Assembly (NCBI GenBank): GCA_040768445.1 | Contig: JAXGMV010000001.1 | Location: 806,001 to 870,000, forward strand | Length of the DNA: 64,000 nucleotides | DNA from: JAXGMV01 sp040768445 | GTDB taxonomy: Bacteria; Chloroflexota; Anaerolineae; Anaerolineales; Anaerolineaceae | Reading direction: 5' to 3' | Shown: positions 34,412 to 43,777 of the stretch, in pieces | Numbering within the stretch: the stretch's first letter is position 1 | Layout of the letters: the number at the start of each line of letters is the position of its first letter | Translations under genes and position numbers: made by a program | The notes under the pieces: model-generated | Database searches by the model: none | What the model saw: only the letters and a program-made list of their open reading frames with translations | What the model was told of the DNA's origin: nothing

Positions 34412-35326
34412 ATGAACCTGCTCCTCAGCACCTACAGCGGTGAAATCGCCGCCCTCACTGCCGCCTGCCTGTGGGCTGGCGCCACCATGATCTTCAGCCT
34501 GCTCGGCCGGCAGATCCGCTCCACCGAGCTGAACCTGCTTAAGGGCGTGGTTGCCATCATCCTGATGGCCGCCGCCATCCTGCTCACCGGCGAGTCGCTC
34601 ACCAGCATCCAACCGCTGGCGTTCTGGCTGCTGATCATCAGCGGTATGATCGGCCTGGGGTTGGGCGATACGGCTTATTTTGAATCCCTGCAGAAGATCG
34701 GCGCACGCCGGGCGCTGCTGTTGACCATCTCAGCCCCGCCGATGACCGCCGTGATGGCCGCGCTCTTCCTGAATGAGCAGCTGGCGCTGACCGCCTGGCT
34801 GGGCATCGCGGTGACCATCCTGGGCGTCGCCTGGGTGATCACCGAGCAGACCCCGCTGAACGGTGTGAAGATTGAACCCGCCGCCCTGCGTGCCGGTGTG
34901 CTTTTTGCCACACTCGCCGCGCTGTGCCAGTCTGCCAGTGCGGTGCTCTCACGCGCAGCCCTGACCATGACGGACGTCACGCCCCTGCAGAGCGGCATGT
35001 GGCGCCTGCTGGCCGGCATTGTTGTGCTGAGTATCTGGGTAGCCCTGCGCAAAGAAAAGCCCTTTGGCTGGATCAAGAGCGGCGGCACAGCAAAGCTGTG
35101 GGGCATGATCTTCCTCGCCACCGTCTTCGGCACGTTTTTAGGTATCTGGCTGCAGCAGGTTGCCATCCAAAAGTCCTCGGTCGGCATTGCCCAAACCCTG
35201 CTGGCAACCAGCCCGATTTTCATCCTGCCGCTGGCTGCGCTGAGCGGTGAGAAGCTGACCGCCCGCAGTGTGCTGGGCGCACTGGTGGCGATGGTTGGCA
35301 TTGCCATGCTGTTCGGGGTGGTGTAG
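34412..35326 (+). CDS. EamA/DMT-family transporter
   Basis: 304 residues with ten hydrophobic segments arranged as two EamA repeats, the second starting near residue 150. Family features are LLKGVVAIILMAAAILLTGE, LGDTAYFESLQKIGARRALL and the second-repeat SPIFILPLAALSGEKL. Members export or import small metabolites such as amino acids; substrate unknown. It stands alone at the left border of the AT-rich defence-like island. Confidence 0.85.
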   Translation: MNLLLSTYSGEIAALTAACLWAGATMIFSLLGRQIRSTELNLLKGVVAIILMAAAILLTGESLTSIQPLAFWLLIISGMIGLGLGDTAYFESLQKIGARRALLLTISAPPMTAVMAALFLNEQLALTAWLGIAVTILGVAWVITEQTPLNGVKIEPAALRAGVLFATLAALCQSASAVLSRAALTMTDVTPLQSGMWRLLAGIVVLSIWVALRKEKPFGWIKSGGTAKLWGMIFLATVFGTFLGIWLQQVAIQKSSVGIAQTLLATSPIFILPLAALSGEKLTARSVLGALVAMVGIAMLFGVV

Positions 35327-35476
35327 GGGGAGAGAAGGTTGGGGGAAGGGCGAAAAAGCTAAGTGGTATGTGAAACTCAAAACTTTGTATTATATATTTA
35401 AGGTAGTATATAATCTAATAAAGGTTGTGCATCATTACTTATGACATTATTGGTTATAACAAGCTGAACTTTTGCA

Positions 35477-35505
35477 TGTGACAATAGGGGAAAAATGTGA
35501 CAATA
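35477..35505. promoter_or_regulatory. Two direct TGTGACAATA repeats upstream of the nurA operon
   Basis: TGTGACAATA occurs at 35477-35486 and 35496-35505, start-to-start 19 bp, nearly two helical turns, about 100 bp before the nurA start. This is a likely binding site for a dimeric regulator, or an activator-dependent promoter element. The 277-bp gap is otherwise AT-rich with no gene. Confidence 0.45.
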
Positions 35506-35603
35506 TCAAAAACAATGATATTTATTTTATTGGGGATTATGTGAAGCGTATAAACAAGTGAAATTTACAACAACCTAATAAGAACGATTGGGAAAATATT
35601 TAA

Positions 35604-36659
35604 ATGGCGAAAAGAATATTTGACGCAACGATAAATCTTGAAAATCAAGAAAAATTGAAGAAATTTATTTTCCAAGAGGACTTTAATAAGAAATTAACGG
35701 ATGTGCGTAAATTAAATCTTTCCATTATGCAGAACCCAACACAAAGTGAATTCAAAATATTCGATTCCTATAACAGTAATGCAACGTTAGAGTTATTTGA
35801 AGACTTAAACAAACCAATCGAATTAGATATGAAAAAAGGTCAAATATTCTCTACAAACACTGTATTCGGCGGGTATGACGAATCAAAATTACAGTTTCTC
35901 ACTCTAGAAGGTACATTAAATATTACCAGCCATTCATTGTTAGAGGTCACTCAAGAAGAATACCTGCCAATAGGTTACATTACCATTTACTTTTATACTC
36001 GAGCAAGCGAAATTTCAAACAAATCAAGTCTTATTCGGTTTACTAATGATGCTGAGGGTGAAGCGAATGGGGATTATGCAAAAGATCGTAATGAACTAAT
36101 TTCTAATAATATTCCTGAAAATTCCATTTTGTTCATAGATGGTCCATTGATTGGTGGAAATATAACCAGCTATTCACTCAAATTAATTGAACAACTCCAT
36201 GAAAAAAATGTATTACCAGTTTTTTTTGTTAAGAATAGTGAAAGCAATTTAATAGCTGACAATTTAGATAACATTCGGAACAAATATAATTCAGATTTAC
36301 ACTGGGCTTATAACTTCTTAAAACCAGGGCAAAGAACGAATTTATTTCTTTACACTGATAAGGTAAATAACAAAAATACAAAACTATTTTGTTATATAAA
36401 ACCATTTGATCGAACGAGCCCGCAAAGAATTGAACTGCACCCTGAGACGTATGAATTATACAAAGACTACATGGGTGATGTATTTGATCTGATCTATTAC
36501 CTGATGCTTGTCCAAGGTGATAGATCAAACCCACAGATACGACCAATTGCAATTGCTGAAAAGTATGCTCGTGAGATGATCAAAACAGTAAATATTCAAT
36601 CTTTATTAAAATATACAAGTTTGATACCAACAATAAACCAGGAACGATTTGGAGGTTAA
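35604..36659 (+). CDS. nurA: NurA-like 5'-3' nuclease
   Basis: 351 residues. NurA-domain features are an Asp in a hydrophobic strand (ILFIDGPLIGGN), a central VFFVKNSESN segment in the place of the family's S-K-x-S motif, and the C-terminal NPQIRPIAIAEKYAREM helix. NurA is a Mn2+-dependent nuclease that works with the HerA hexamer in DNA end resection. The HerA gene follows after 1 bp, which strongly supports the call despite low overall similarity. It is the first gene of a five-gene AT-rich unit. In bacteria such pairs occur mainly in defence islands. Confidence 0.75.
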   Translation: MAKRIFDATINLENQEKLKKFIFQEDFNKKLTDVRKLNLSIMQNPTQSEFKIFDSYNSNATLELFEDLNKPIELDMKKGQIFSTNTVFGGYDESKLQFLTLEGTLNITSHSLLEVTQEEYLPIGYITIYFYTRASEISNKSSLIRFTNDAEGEANGDYAKDRNELISNNIPENSILFIDGPLIGGNITSYSLKLIEQLHEKNVLPVFFVKNSESNLIADNLDNIRNKYNSDLHWAYNFLKPGQRTNLFLYTDKVNNKNTKLFCYIKPFDRTSPQRIELHPETYELYKDYMGDVFDLIYYLMLVQGDRSNPQIRPIAIAEKYAREMIKTVNIQSLLKYTSLIPTINQERFGG

Positions 36660-36660
36660 A

Positions 36661-38211
36661 ATGGCTTGGATTGTATTAGGCGAAGAAAATGGAAAAATTA
36701 AGCTTGTTTCAAAATCAAATAGCCCAAATGAGAAACCTGGTTTACTACCAAAAGGCTCTTATCTAACGATAGAAGGTAAAGCTGAAACGAAATTTATATT
36801 GAGGGTCGATGATAGTATGCAGAGTGAGCCTTATCGTCCTTCACCATTGATCATTGATATAGACCTAGAAGGTTTATATGGAGATACTAAGTGTCAGAAT
36901 ATTATTCACGCATATAGAGTCAAAGATATTAGTAATAGAGAAGATGGAAAAATCGACTTTATACCGCCTCAAGCACTTGCTCGTCGATCCACTCAAGAGG
37001 AGATTGATATTGCGTTTGAATCAGATAATAATGGACCAAAAGTTTTTGTTGCAACTGTGCATAGTGGCCAAAACCAGTTGCTGATAGACGAAAATCAAAA
37101 CTTCATTACAGCCAACCTTCCAAATGAAATGTTTTTTCATCAAATGTTAATATGCGGAAAAACTGGAAGCGGTAAAACAGTGGCGATGAAGTATCTTGTT
37201 CAACATTTTATTGAACAGCTTAAGGGTGCTGTTCTGACCATAAATGTTAAGGATATTGATTTTCTTCGTATGGATCAGGCTTCACAATCAACAAGTGAGA
37301 ATATACAAAAAGAATGGCAGGTCCTGAATCAGATACCACATGGGATAAAAAATTGCACAATATACTACCCTGCAAACACAAAAATAGAATACACCAAAAA
37401 TATAAACTACAAAATTACTGAAAAAATTACACTGAATGTAAAAACGATCGAACCTGAAGCATTAACTGGGTTGCTACAAAATATATCGGAAATTGGTGCA
37501 CAAAATTTCCCCGACATATTTAGGCACTGGCAACAAATAAGTATGAGTGAAAATGGATCTTTTACAGAATTTGTTAACTATTTCAATAACGGAGCAAAGA
37601 ATCCAACCTTCCCAACTCTTAATTCAAGGGGAGACGAATCTAATATAACTCTGCATAGAGCCACTTTTGATAATATCAGTCGTAACTTAAATAATTCTTT
37701 AGAATTTTTTGATAACAAAGATGCAAGAACTCTTGATTATTCCGACGTTCTATACCCAAGCAAGTTATCAATTATCAATGTAGCTGGAGAAAAAGGCATT
37801 CAATTTGGATCTATTTTGTTGAGACATCTACTGAAAAGAATAGTCACAGCCAAAAGCCAGGGTGAGAATGACACTCCTATATTAATCATCATCGATGAAG
37901 TGCATCAATTTTACAACACAGAAAGTTCGAGAGAAGCTCTTGGAGACCTTGATACAATTTGCAGGACAGGGAGAAGCCAGAAAATTGGGGTAATATTTGC
38001 ATCTCAAAACCAAAATGATATTCCAAGAGGCTTGTCCAGCGTAATAAACACAAAGATATTCTTCAAGACTGATGGCATTACAGGTACCTTATTTGGTGTC
38101 TCAAGTGATGAAATTCAAACACTGAGACCCGGCTATGCAGTAGCTAATATTCATAATATGACACAGTTAAAAATTATTAAATTCCCATTAGCATTGTCCG
38201 GGGTTATTTAG
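36661..38211 (+). CDS. herA: HerA-like hexameric DNA translocase
   Basis: 516 residues from the ATG at 36661, with GGAGG 5 bp upstream. The N-terminal beta-barrel (HAS-barrel-like) region is followed by Walker A CGKTGSGKT (165-173) and Walker B LIIIDEVHQFY (Asp near 412). An arginine-finger region lies in CRTGRSQKIGVIFASQN. HerA/FtsK-type motors push duplex DNA into the NurA nuclease. The gene follows nurA almost without gap and is followed 12 bp later by a 53-codon ORF. A bacterial HerA with NurA and an SMC-like partner parallels the archaeal HerA-NurA-Mre11-Rad50 cluster, but no Mre11 is present. Confidence 0.88.
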   Translation: MAWIVLGEENGKIKLVSKSNSPNEKPGLLPKGSYLTIEGKAETKFILRVDDSMQSEPYRPSPLIIDIDLEGLYGDTKCQNIIHAYRVKDISNREDGKIDFIPPQALARRSTQEEIDIAFESDNNGPKVFVATVHSGQNQLLIDENQNFITANLPNEMFFHQMLICGKTGSGKTVAMKYLVQHFIEQLKGAVLTINVKDIDFLRMDQASQSTSENIQKEWQVLNQIPHGIKNCTIYYPANTKIEYTKNINYKITEKITLNVKTIEPEALTGLLQNISEIGAQNFPDIFRHWQQISMSENGSFTEFVNYFNNGAKNPTFPTLNSRGDESNITLHRATFDNISRNLNNSLEFFDNKDARTLDYSDVLYPSKLSIINVAGEKGIQFGSILLRHLLKRIVTAKSQGENDTPILIIIDEVHQFYNTESSREALGDLDTICRTGRSQKIGVIFASQNQNDIPRGLSSVINTKIFFKTDGITGTLFGVSSDEIQTLRPGYAVANIHNMTQLKIIKFPLALSGVI

Positions 38212-38223
38212 GAGTAATACCTT

Positions 38224-38385
38224 ATGGTCATAAAAACAAAGCTAGATCAGGATATAGTAAATCTATATAGTGAACTATTGCCAGAAGAGCTACAAAAACA
38301 AATATTTGAAATCATATTTACAGAAACTGACGAAGATACATTATTAGAGAAGTTGATCGAGTTAGTGGAGTCTAATAATGATTAA
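38224..38385 (+). CDS. Small helical acidic protein, 53 residues, in the nurA-herA-SMC operon
   Basis: ATG at 38224 with AGGAG 9 bp upstream; stop at 38383-38385, overlapping the SMC gene start by 8 bp. The sequence is mostly helical and acidic (SELLPEELQKQIFEII, then LLEKLIELVESNND). It fits precisely between the two flanking genes and is translationally coupled to the ATPase gene, so it is probably a real subunit or adaptor. No known family recognised. Confidence 0.65.
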   Translation: MVIKTKLDQDIVNLYSELLPEELQKQIFEIIFTETDEDTLLEKLIELVESNND

Positions 38386-40507
38386 GATAGATTATCTAAT
38401 CAATAGGGATGAAGGAAACCATAAAGCGATATATATACCAAAGGACATTCCTAACGAACTACCAATATTGGCGTATGTTCAAGGTCCAAATTCAACAGGT
38501 AAAAGTACATTATTAAATATTCTTGCTTTATCCTTTTTTGGCCAAAATTTACCTGAAGAAGAATTAAATCCTGAGTTACGGAACCGCATACAAACATTAA
38601 TAAACTCAGATCATCAAGCTATAAAGTTTAAGATTGAAATAGATAATAAGAAATTAGGGGTTAAATTAATATCAGAAAAATTCGATCTGGAAAAAAAGCA
38701 AATCATACTAAAAGATGTCACTATGAATGGTGAAACTTTTATTAGCGAAGATTCATTCAAAAGAGAGTATAAATTAATTTATGATATACCAAATAATCCT
38801 CTAGAAAGATTGCCTCTACTTCTACATGCATTAAAAAACCAACAAAAAGATGTCTCAATTGATATTGAGCGGTTTAGGCAACGAGTTCTTCAGATTATTG
38901 ATGAAATAAAAAACAGTAGAGACCCTGAAAAACTATTTGATTTAAGGCAAAAAATTGAAAAAACTAAAACCGAACTCCAATCATTAAATAGCCAGGCATC
39001 TGAACAGAAAGAACAACATAAGAAGCTTCAAGAATATTATCTAACGAAATATCTTGTCCATTATCGAGACTTGATAAGAAAAAACGAACTACGGATTAAT
39101 GAAATTAAACAAAATATAAAACAACAAAAGAAAGATGAAACAGAAAATAATAAGACCGTTTTTAGTACAACAAAAGCATTAGATGGCATTATTAACGATT
39201 TAGAAACAAAAATAGAGCATGTTAATCTAATCCTTTCACAATTCACTGATGATCATCTAAAAACCGAACTTCATGAATTTATAAATGCCAGTTTCCGCGA
39301 CGAAATAACATATCCTGAAATTTACAAGCATATAAGAATAAATTCGGAATTAATAATTAATTATCTAGATAAACAGATTATTATTGAAAAACCGAAAAAT
39401 AGCCAAAATATTGAAAAGCAAAAATTACTAATGGCCTTAGTTAATATCTTGGATGAGTATAAAGAACGAGAGATTCAAATCCCAGGAGTGAATTTATCAT
39501 TAGAAGCCTTTTTAGATACACTTAAAAATGATTTGACACTAGTGGAAATATCTACTAACACTTATCTTGCTATGACTCGTAGCAAACAAATGATAGAGAA
39601 TATTGTCTCCCAAATTAACGCTGCTATTAAACTGGCAAAAGACTTACAAAGCATTCATCATTATGAGCCAACAGATTTGAATGATGATCTACTGCAGAAG
39701 GAATTAAATGGTGCAAGTGAAAAACTTGTTCGCGATAAACAAAAATTAAGTCAACTTCAATCATTGGCAATACAAAGTAAGTATGACCCTAATCAACTTT
39801 TCTTAAATAGTAAACACATATTGAGTAAGTTAGATGACTTATATAATCATTTTTCTGAAAACGAACTAGTTGAGCTGTCAATAAAACTGAGATCGAAATA
39901 TGATGAAGTAAATAACCGGGCTCAGAAATTAACCACTCGGCTTGAAAAAGAAATTGAATCCTTAGCTGAGATGGAAGCAAAACAGCCACATAAATTTCAA
40001 GATAAATATTATCAAATTAACAAGTTGTTAAAAAATATACAACTCCTGGAAAAATTATTTCGAGATTATGATAATTGGTTAGGAAATATAATAACCCCGG
40101 TTAAAAAGTTTTCTCCTGTAAATGAACAGGAAGTTAGATACCAAGAGCAAATTGGCAGTTATCTTGCAAAAAAAATTGGTAGGATAAGACATATCTCAGA
40201 TGTGTATGATATCCAAAAGATAAATATATTAAAGAAAGAATTGATCACTGTTCAAGGACTAAAAATTCGATTTTCAGATTTGGGAACTGGACAAGGTCAA
40301 TCAGCGTATCTAGAAGGTTTATTAAGTATGAATGAAAACAAAAAAATAATTGCTCTTTTTGATGAGGTTGCAATGATGGATGACACTTCATTGAATAGAA
40401 TTAAGGAAAAACTACGAAATCTATATGAGGAAAAGAAACTGCTTCTCGCTGTAATTGTTCAAAAAGGAAATGAAGTAAAAATTGAGGATATGCTATGCAC
40501 TCAATAA
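38378..40507 (+). CDS. SMC/Rad50-like ATPase with coiled coils
   Basis: 709 residues. Walker A GPNSTGKST (36-44) is at the N-terminus. The ABC-type signature region SDLGTGQGQS (near 634-641) and Walker B IIALFDEVAMMDD (Asp near 662) are at the C-terminus, the split-ABC layout of Rad50/RecN/SMC proteins. Two coiled-coil stretches lie between, around residues 170-270 and 440-590. No CxxC zinc hook is seen at the apex, so it is not a canonical Rad50. It overlaps both neighbours (8 and 13 bp). Relatives act as DNA-end or DNA-loop sensors in several defence systems. The specific family was not identified. Confidence 0.8.
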   Translation: MIKIDYLINRDEGNHKAIYIPKDIPNELPILAYVQGPNSTGKSTLLNILALSFFGQNLPEEELNPELRNRIQTLINSDHQAIKFKIEIDNKKLGVKLISEKFDLEKKQIILKDVTMNGETFISEDSFKREYKLIYDIPNNPLERLPLLLHALKNQQKDVSIDIERFRQRVLQIIDEIKNSRDPEKLFDLRQKIEKTKTELQSLNSQASEQKEQHKKLQEYYLTKYLVHYRDLIRKNELRINEIKQNIKQQKKDETENNKTVFSTTKALDGIINDLETKIEHVNLILSQFTDDHLKTELHEFINASFRDEITYPEIYKHIRINSELIINYLDKQIIIEKPKNSQNIEKQKLLMALVNILDEYKEREIQIPGVNLSLEAFLDTLKNDLTLVEISTNTYLAMTRSKQMIENIVSQINAAIKLAKDLQSIHHYEPTDLNDDLLQKELNGASEKLVRDKQKLSQLQSLAIQSKYDPNQLFLNSKHILSKLDDLYNHFSENELVELSIKLRSKYDEVNNRAQKLTTRLEKEIESLAEMEAKQPHKFQDKYYQINKLLKNIQLLEKLFRDYDNWLGNIITPVKKFSPVNEQEVRYQEQIGSYLAKKIGRIRHISDVYDIQKINILKKELITVQGLKIRFSDLGTGQGQSAYLEGLLSMNENKKIIALFDEVAMMDDTSLNRIKEKLRNLYEEKKLLLAVIVQKGNEVKIEDMLCTQ

Positions 40508-41379
40508 TAACCGATGATCAAACAAAAATTCTTTTACATTTTTATAATAAATTAAAGAATGACGCCAAAAATGAAAAAATTAAACTGATAAATGGATCAT
40601 TGTTTTTAACTATATTAAAAATACCAAATAATAAAATCTCAAAACTTCTTATTTCTGCCACTTTACCAGAAGGGGTATTCTATAATCATGAATTAAGTGA
40701 ATTATTAAAAGATGGTTATATCTGTGAAACAGAAAACCTGGATAATAATTTGGGCTATATTATTACCGCCATGGGCTTGTGGGCCATAGAGAATAATCTC
40801 CAATTAATTGATCATGAAAAATTTTTAAACTTTATTCAAGAAGATAAATTCCCGTCAATAAACAGTGATTATTCAGTAAATGATATTCAGAAAATTATTC
40901 TCACATCAATGATTGCAATTCGTAATTTCAGTTTAGGTACACCAATGGACCTTAATGAAGAAACATTTAGGAATAATTGGGTAAACATATTTGATCAAAC
41001 TGCTGAATTCTTAAAGGCTCTTAATTACATCAATAATAAAGCTTGGAGTTCAAGAAATACTGGCGCAGAACACCCGATAAATTATGTCATGAGAAGAGCA
41101 CAATCATTACCACAGAAAACGAGACACCTATATAAACCCGAAGGTAACTATAAGTATTATTTAAATATTATCAATAAGCCATCACAAAATTTAAAATTCT
41201 TATTCTCAATCATTTTTCCATCAATTACATCGCAAAATGAATTGGATGAAATTTATTCGTTTTTATGCAAGATAGCTTATGACAAAAGTAAGTTGGTTAG
41301 AGATAATTTTGAGTTTATCAATCCAGAATGGGATACATTAATCCAGGAGTCATTAGATGAATTTTATTATGCAATATAA
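40495..41379 (+). CDS. Winged-helix-like protein of unknown function, last gene of the nurA-herA-SMC unit
   Basis: 294 residues; the start overlaps the SMC gene by 13 bp. The first 105 residues look like a winged helix: LSELLKDGYICETENLDNN, then a YIITAMGLWAIENN wing-helix ending, as in many transcription-factor-type DNA-binding modules. The remaining helical domain (NWVNIFDQTAEFLKALNYIN, RRAQSLPQKTRHLY) is unrecognised. No nuclease or hydrolase motif was found. It may bind DNA or control the ATPase. Convergent with the sigma factor gene. Confidence 0.6.
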   Translation: MHSIITDDQTKILLHFYNKLKNDAKNEKIKLINGSLFLTILKIPNNKISKLLISATLPEGVFYNHELSELLKDGYICETENLDNNLGYIITAMGLWAIENNLQLIDHEKFLNFIQEDKFPSINSDYSVNDIQKIILTSMIAIRNFSLGTPMDLNEETFRNNWVNIFDQTAEFLKALNYINNKAWSSRNTGAEHPINYVMRRAQSLPQKTRHLYKPEGNYKYYLNIINKPSQNLKFLFSIIFPSITSQNELDEIYSFLCKIAYDKSKLVRDNFEFINPEWDTLIQESLDEFYYAI

Positions 41380-41422
41380 AACCCTGCTCACGTTTTAGTT
41401 TATGCATTTATTTAATTATTAA

Positions 41423-42853
41423 TTAGCTTTTATTCCAAAATGATAATATTCTTGTAGGATGTCGAAGCTTTGTAAATGCTTTTGCTTCAATTTGCCGAAT
41501 TCTTTCACGTGTAAGTTCATACTTGTTAGCAATTTCATTAAGTGTCATTTGTTGGTTATTATCAATTCCAAATCTTAATTTCAAAATCGCCAAAGTTCTC
41601 GCGTCCAGTACTGAAAAACTTTCTTGAAGAACTGACATTAATTCTTGATTATAAATTTTAGTAATCCAGTTTTCTGTTTCGTCGATTGATAAATCATTTA
41701 ATAACCGTGTTACACTATTGTCTGTCCAAACAATATTTCCATTTGTATCTGTGATTAGACAAATTGGTAATTTTTGCAGGTTATAACTCCTGTTTTCTAA
41801 GCCAGAGTTATCATAAACCCAAGGACAATTAAAACAATAATTGATATTTATTACATTTCTATCTAAATCATTGTTTTCGCTGAGACAGTCTTCACAGTAT
41901 TCCAATAGATGATAAGGGACATTTACATACGTATAAGTCAGATATTGTTTAACCTTTTTTTCGGTGAGATCACTCTTATCAGCAAGGATACTCCTTGTTA
42001 ATTCCGCTGAACTAATGTAGTTATTATTGGTTATTAAGCGCATAAGTTTTAAGACTTCCTCGTGCATATGTACTGGCAACCTAATTGTACGAGAGTCTTC
42101 TGCGATGGATCTTGTAATCGCTTGTCTAATCCACCAAACCGCATATGTTTTAAACTTGTTACCACGGCGCACATCATATTTTTCAACAGCTTTTAATAAA
42201 CCCAGATTTCCTTCTTGGATAATATCTTCATAGTCCATTCCAGAAGTGAAAGAGTAATGATGCGAGAAGAAAACAACATATCCAAGATAACTTTGAACTA
42301 ATACATTTCGGAAATACGTAAACTGATCAAAAATATCGATAAAATGACGTACTGTATCGAGAGATAGTACTTCGGTTAGAATCCTATCAATTCCTGGTAG
42401 CGCAATATTATCGTTGCCTTCATCATTAATAATTTGTAATAATTCAATTGGCAGTGACCATAAATAACAAACTAACTCAAAAACCGGTTGTGCTGAAAAT
42501 TCACCGATAAATTGATTAAGACATGTTTTCTTTATTGGTATGAGGCTTTGTTTAAATATGATTATCTCTTCTACTGCTGTTTTTAAAAATGCGATTAATT
42601 GCCCCTCTTTATTTAAATGATACTCTGTAAAATCAGAAATAATCTCATTAATTTTTCTAAATATTGTTAACAACAGTTGATCGCACTGTCGTTTTTCATT
42701 TAATTCTTTCGCAGATGTTATTTCCAGCAATATTTTTTCGGAAATGATAACTACTCCCAACCATTGCTCTTGCGATTCGTTTAGTCGATCAAATTGCAGT
42801 AAATCAGATTGATACAACTTAATTAGGTTTGGAAAGTCGTCAACTATTTTCAT
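41423..42853 (-). CDS. Sigma-70 family factor with a zinc/PAS-like insertion
   Basis: 476 residues. Region 2 is strongly conserved: DYEDIIQEGNLGLLKAVEKY and TYAVWWIRQAITRSIAEDSR (about 207-255), including the -10 recognition helix. Region 4 is at the end: LNEIANKYELTRERIRQIE (438-456). Between regions 3 and 4 lies an insertion with CxxC at 320-323 and CxxC at 340-343, a likely zinc site, followed by LPICLITDTNGNIVWTDN (362-379), which reads like the start of a PAS fold. The N-terminal 190 residues are helical and novel. It lies inside the defence-like island, downstream of a methylase gene on the same strand. A dedicated, signal-responsive sigma factor is inferred. Confidence 0.8.
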   Translation of the reverse strand: MKIVDDFPNLIKLYQSDLLQFDRLNESQEQWLGVVIISEKILLEITSAKELNEKRQCDQLLLTIFRKINEIISDFTEYHLNKEGQLIAFLKTAVEEIIIFKQSLIPIKKTCLNQFIGEFSAQPVFELVCYLWSLPIELLQIINDEGNDNIALPGIDRILTEVLSLDTVRHFIDIFDQFTYFRNVLVQSYLGYVVFFSHHYSFTSGMDYEDIIQEGNLGLLKAVEKYDVRRGNKFKTYAVWWIRQAITRSIAEDSRTIRLPVHMHEEVLKLMRLITNNNYISSAELTRSILADKSDLTEKKVKQYLTYTYVNVPYHLLEYCEDCLSENNDLDRNVININYCFNCPWVYDNSGLENRSYNLQKLPICLITDTNGNIVWTDNSVTRLLNDLSIDETENWITKIYNQELMSVLQESFSVLDARTLAILKLRFGIDNNQQMTLNEIANKYELTRERIRQIEAKAFTKLRHPTRILSFWNKS

Positions 42854-42934
42854 TATGGTGTTGATATGAATAATAGGCTATCATCAGTGTGAAGTTGATT
42901 ATCCTTATTAAACTACCTTCCCTAAATTCATCAT

Positions 42935-43777
42935 TTAACCGATTAGCGGGGAAAAGATAAGTAATTCCGACCCGTTTTTTTGTTTGTTAGCATGGTGGTT
43001 TATGTGGATAATTTGTATTTCGTAATCTTTATAGAGCGCTTTGATAAATTCTGCATTGTCATAAGACAATATCCATTTTATAGAATTCTTGTCCTTCAAG
43101 AACTTATTTAGCAATTCATGGTCGGCTTTATTATAGTAAGATCGGTACAGATCCTCACCATTTTTATAATATGGTGGGTCAAGGTAAAACAAACAACCTG
43201 CCATATCTTGTGAATTGTTAGAATAATTATCTATCAAATATATCGCATCAAAATTAGTGAGCATTATTTGTTTACTTATTTTTGCAATACTTGTGATCTT
43301 GCTAATAATTTGCCCTTTATTAAAACGAGCATCAATTTTCCAGTTTCCCACTTGCTCTTTACCACCTATTGGACCAACATCTGCTCTAATAATTCCGGAC
43401 CTGTTGCATCGATTTAGAAAAAGCGCGGCAAAACCGATATCTAAAACCGATGATCCTTCTCTAATTGTTTGATATTGAATTATTGCCCGTTGCTTATTCC
43501 ATTCCTCCATTGAAATTTTTGTGTCATATATTTTATTAATCAATTCATCTGTAAGAAACAAAACCGAATACCAAAATTTATATATGAACTCATCAGCATC
43601 ATTAAGGTGAAATTTGTGGATATAACCATTTTCTAATAACCATAGCCCTAAACCTGCGCCACCTGCATATGGCTCAATAAATAATTCTATTGATTCATCA
43701 TTAGCAATAAGTTGTGTAAAAATATTCTTTATTACTGTTTTACCACCTGGGTAACGAAGAGGGCTTAATGTTTTCAT
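42935..43777 (-). CDS. D12-class (Dam-like) DNA adenine-N6 methyltransferase
   Basis: 280 residues. The N-terminal motif X RYPGGK, SAM-binding motif I EPYAGGAG (35-42), a NRCNRSGI segment and catalytic motif IV DPPYY (200-204) are in the order expected of Dam/D12 enzymes. It methylates adenine in a short target that cannot be read from sequence. 81 bp separate its stop from the sigma factor start in the same orientation. It converges on the NurA-HerA-SMC unit and could protect host DNA from it, or be a solitary regulator. AT-rich like the rest of the island. Confidence 0.88.
   Translation of the reverse strand: MKTLSPLRYPGGKTVIKNIFTQLIANDESIELFIEPYAGGAGLGLWLLENGYIHKFHLNDADEFIYKFWYSVLFLTDELINKIYDTKISMEEWNKQRAIIQYQTIREGSSVLDIGFAALFLNRCNRSGIIRADVGPIGGKEQVGNWKIDARFNKGQIISKITSIAKISKQIMLTNFDAIYLIDNYSNNSQDMAGCLFYLDPPYYKNGEDLYRSYYNKADHELLNKFLKDKNSIKWILSYDNAEFIKALYKDYEIQIIHINHHANKQKNGSELLIFSPLIG

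Noticed and set aside
38378..40507. Canonical Rad50
   Set aside because: No CxxC zinc hook between the coiled coils and no Mre11 gene nearby; called only SMC/Rad50-like.
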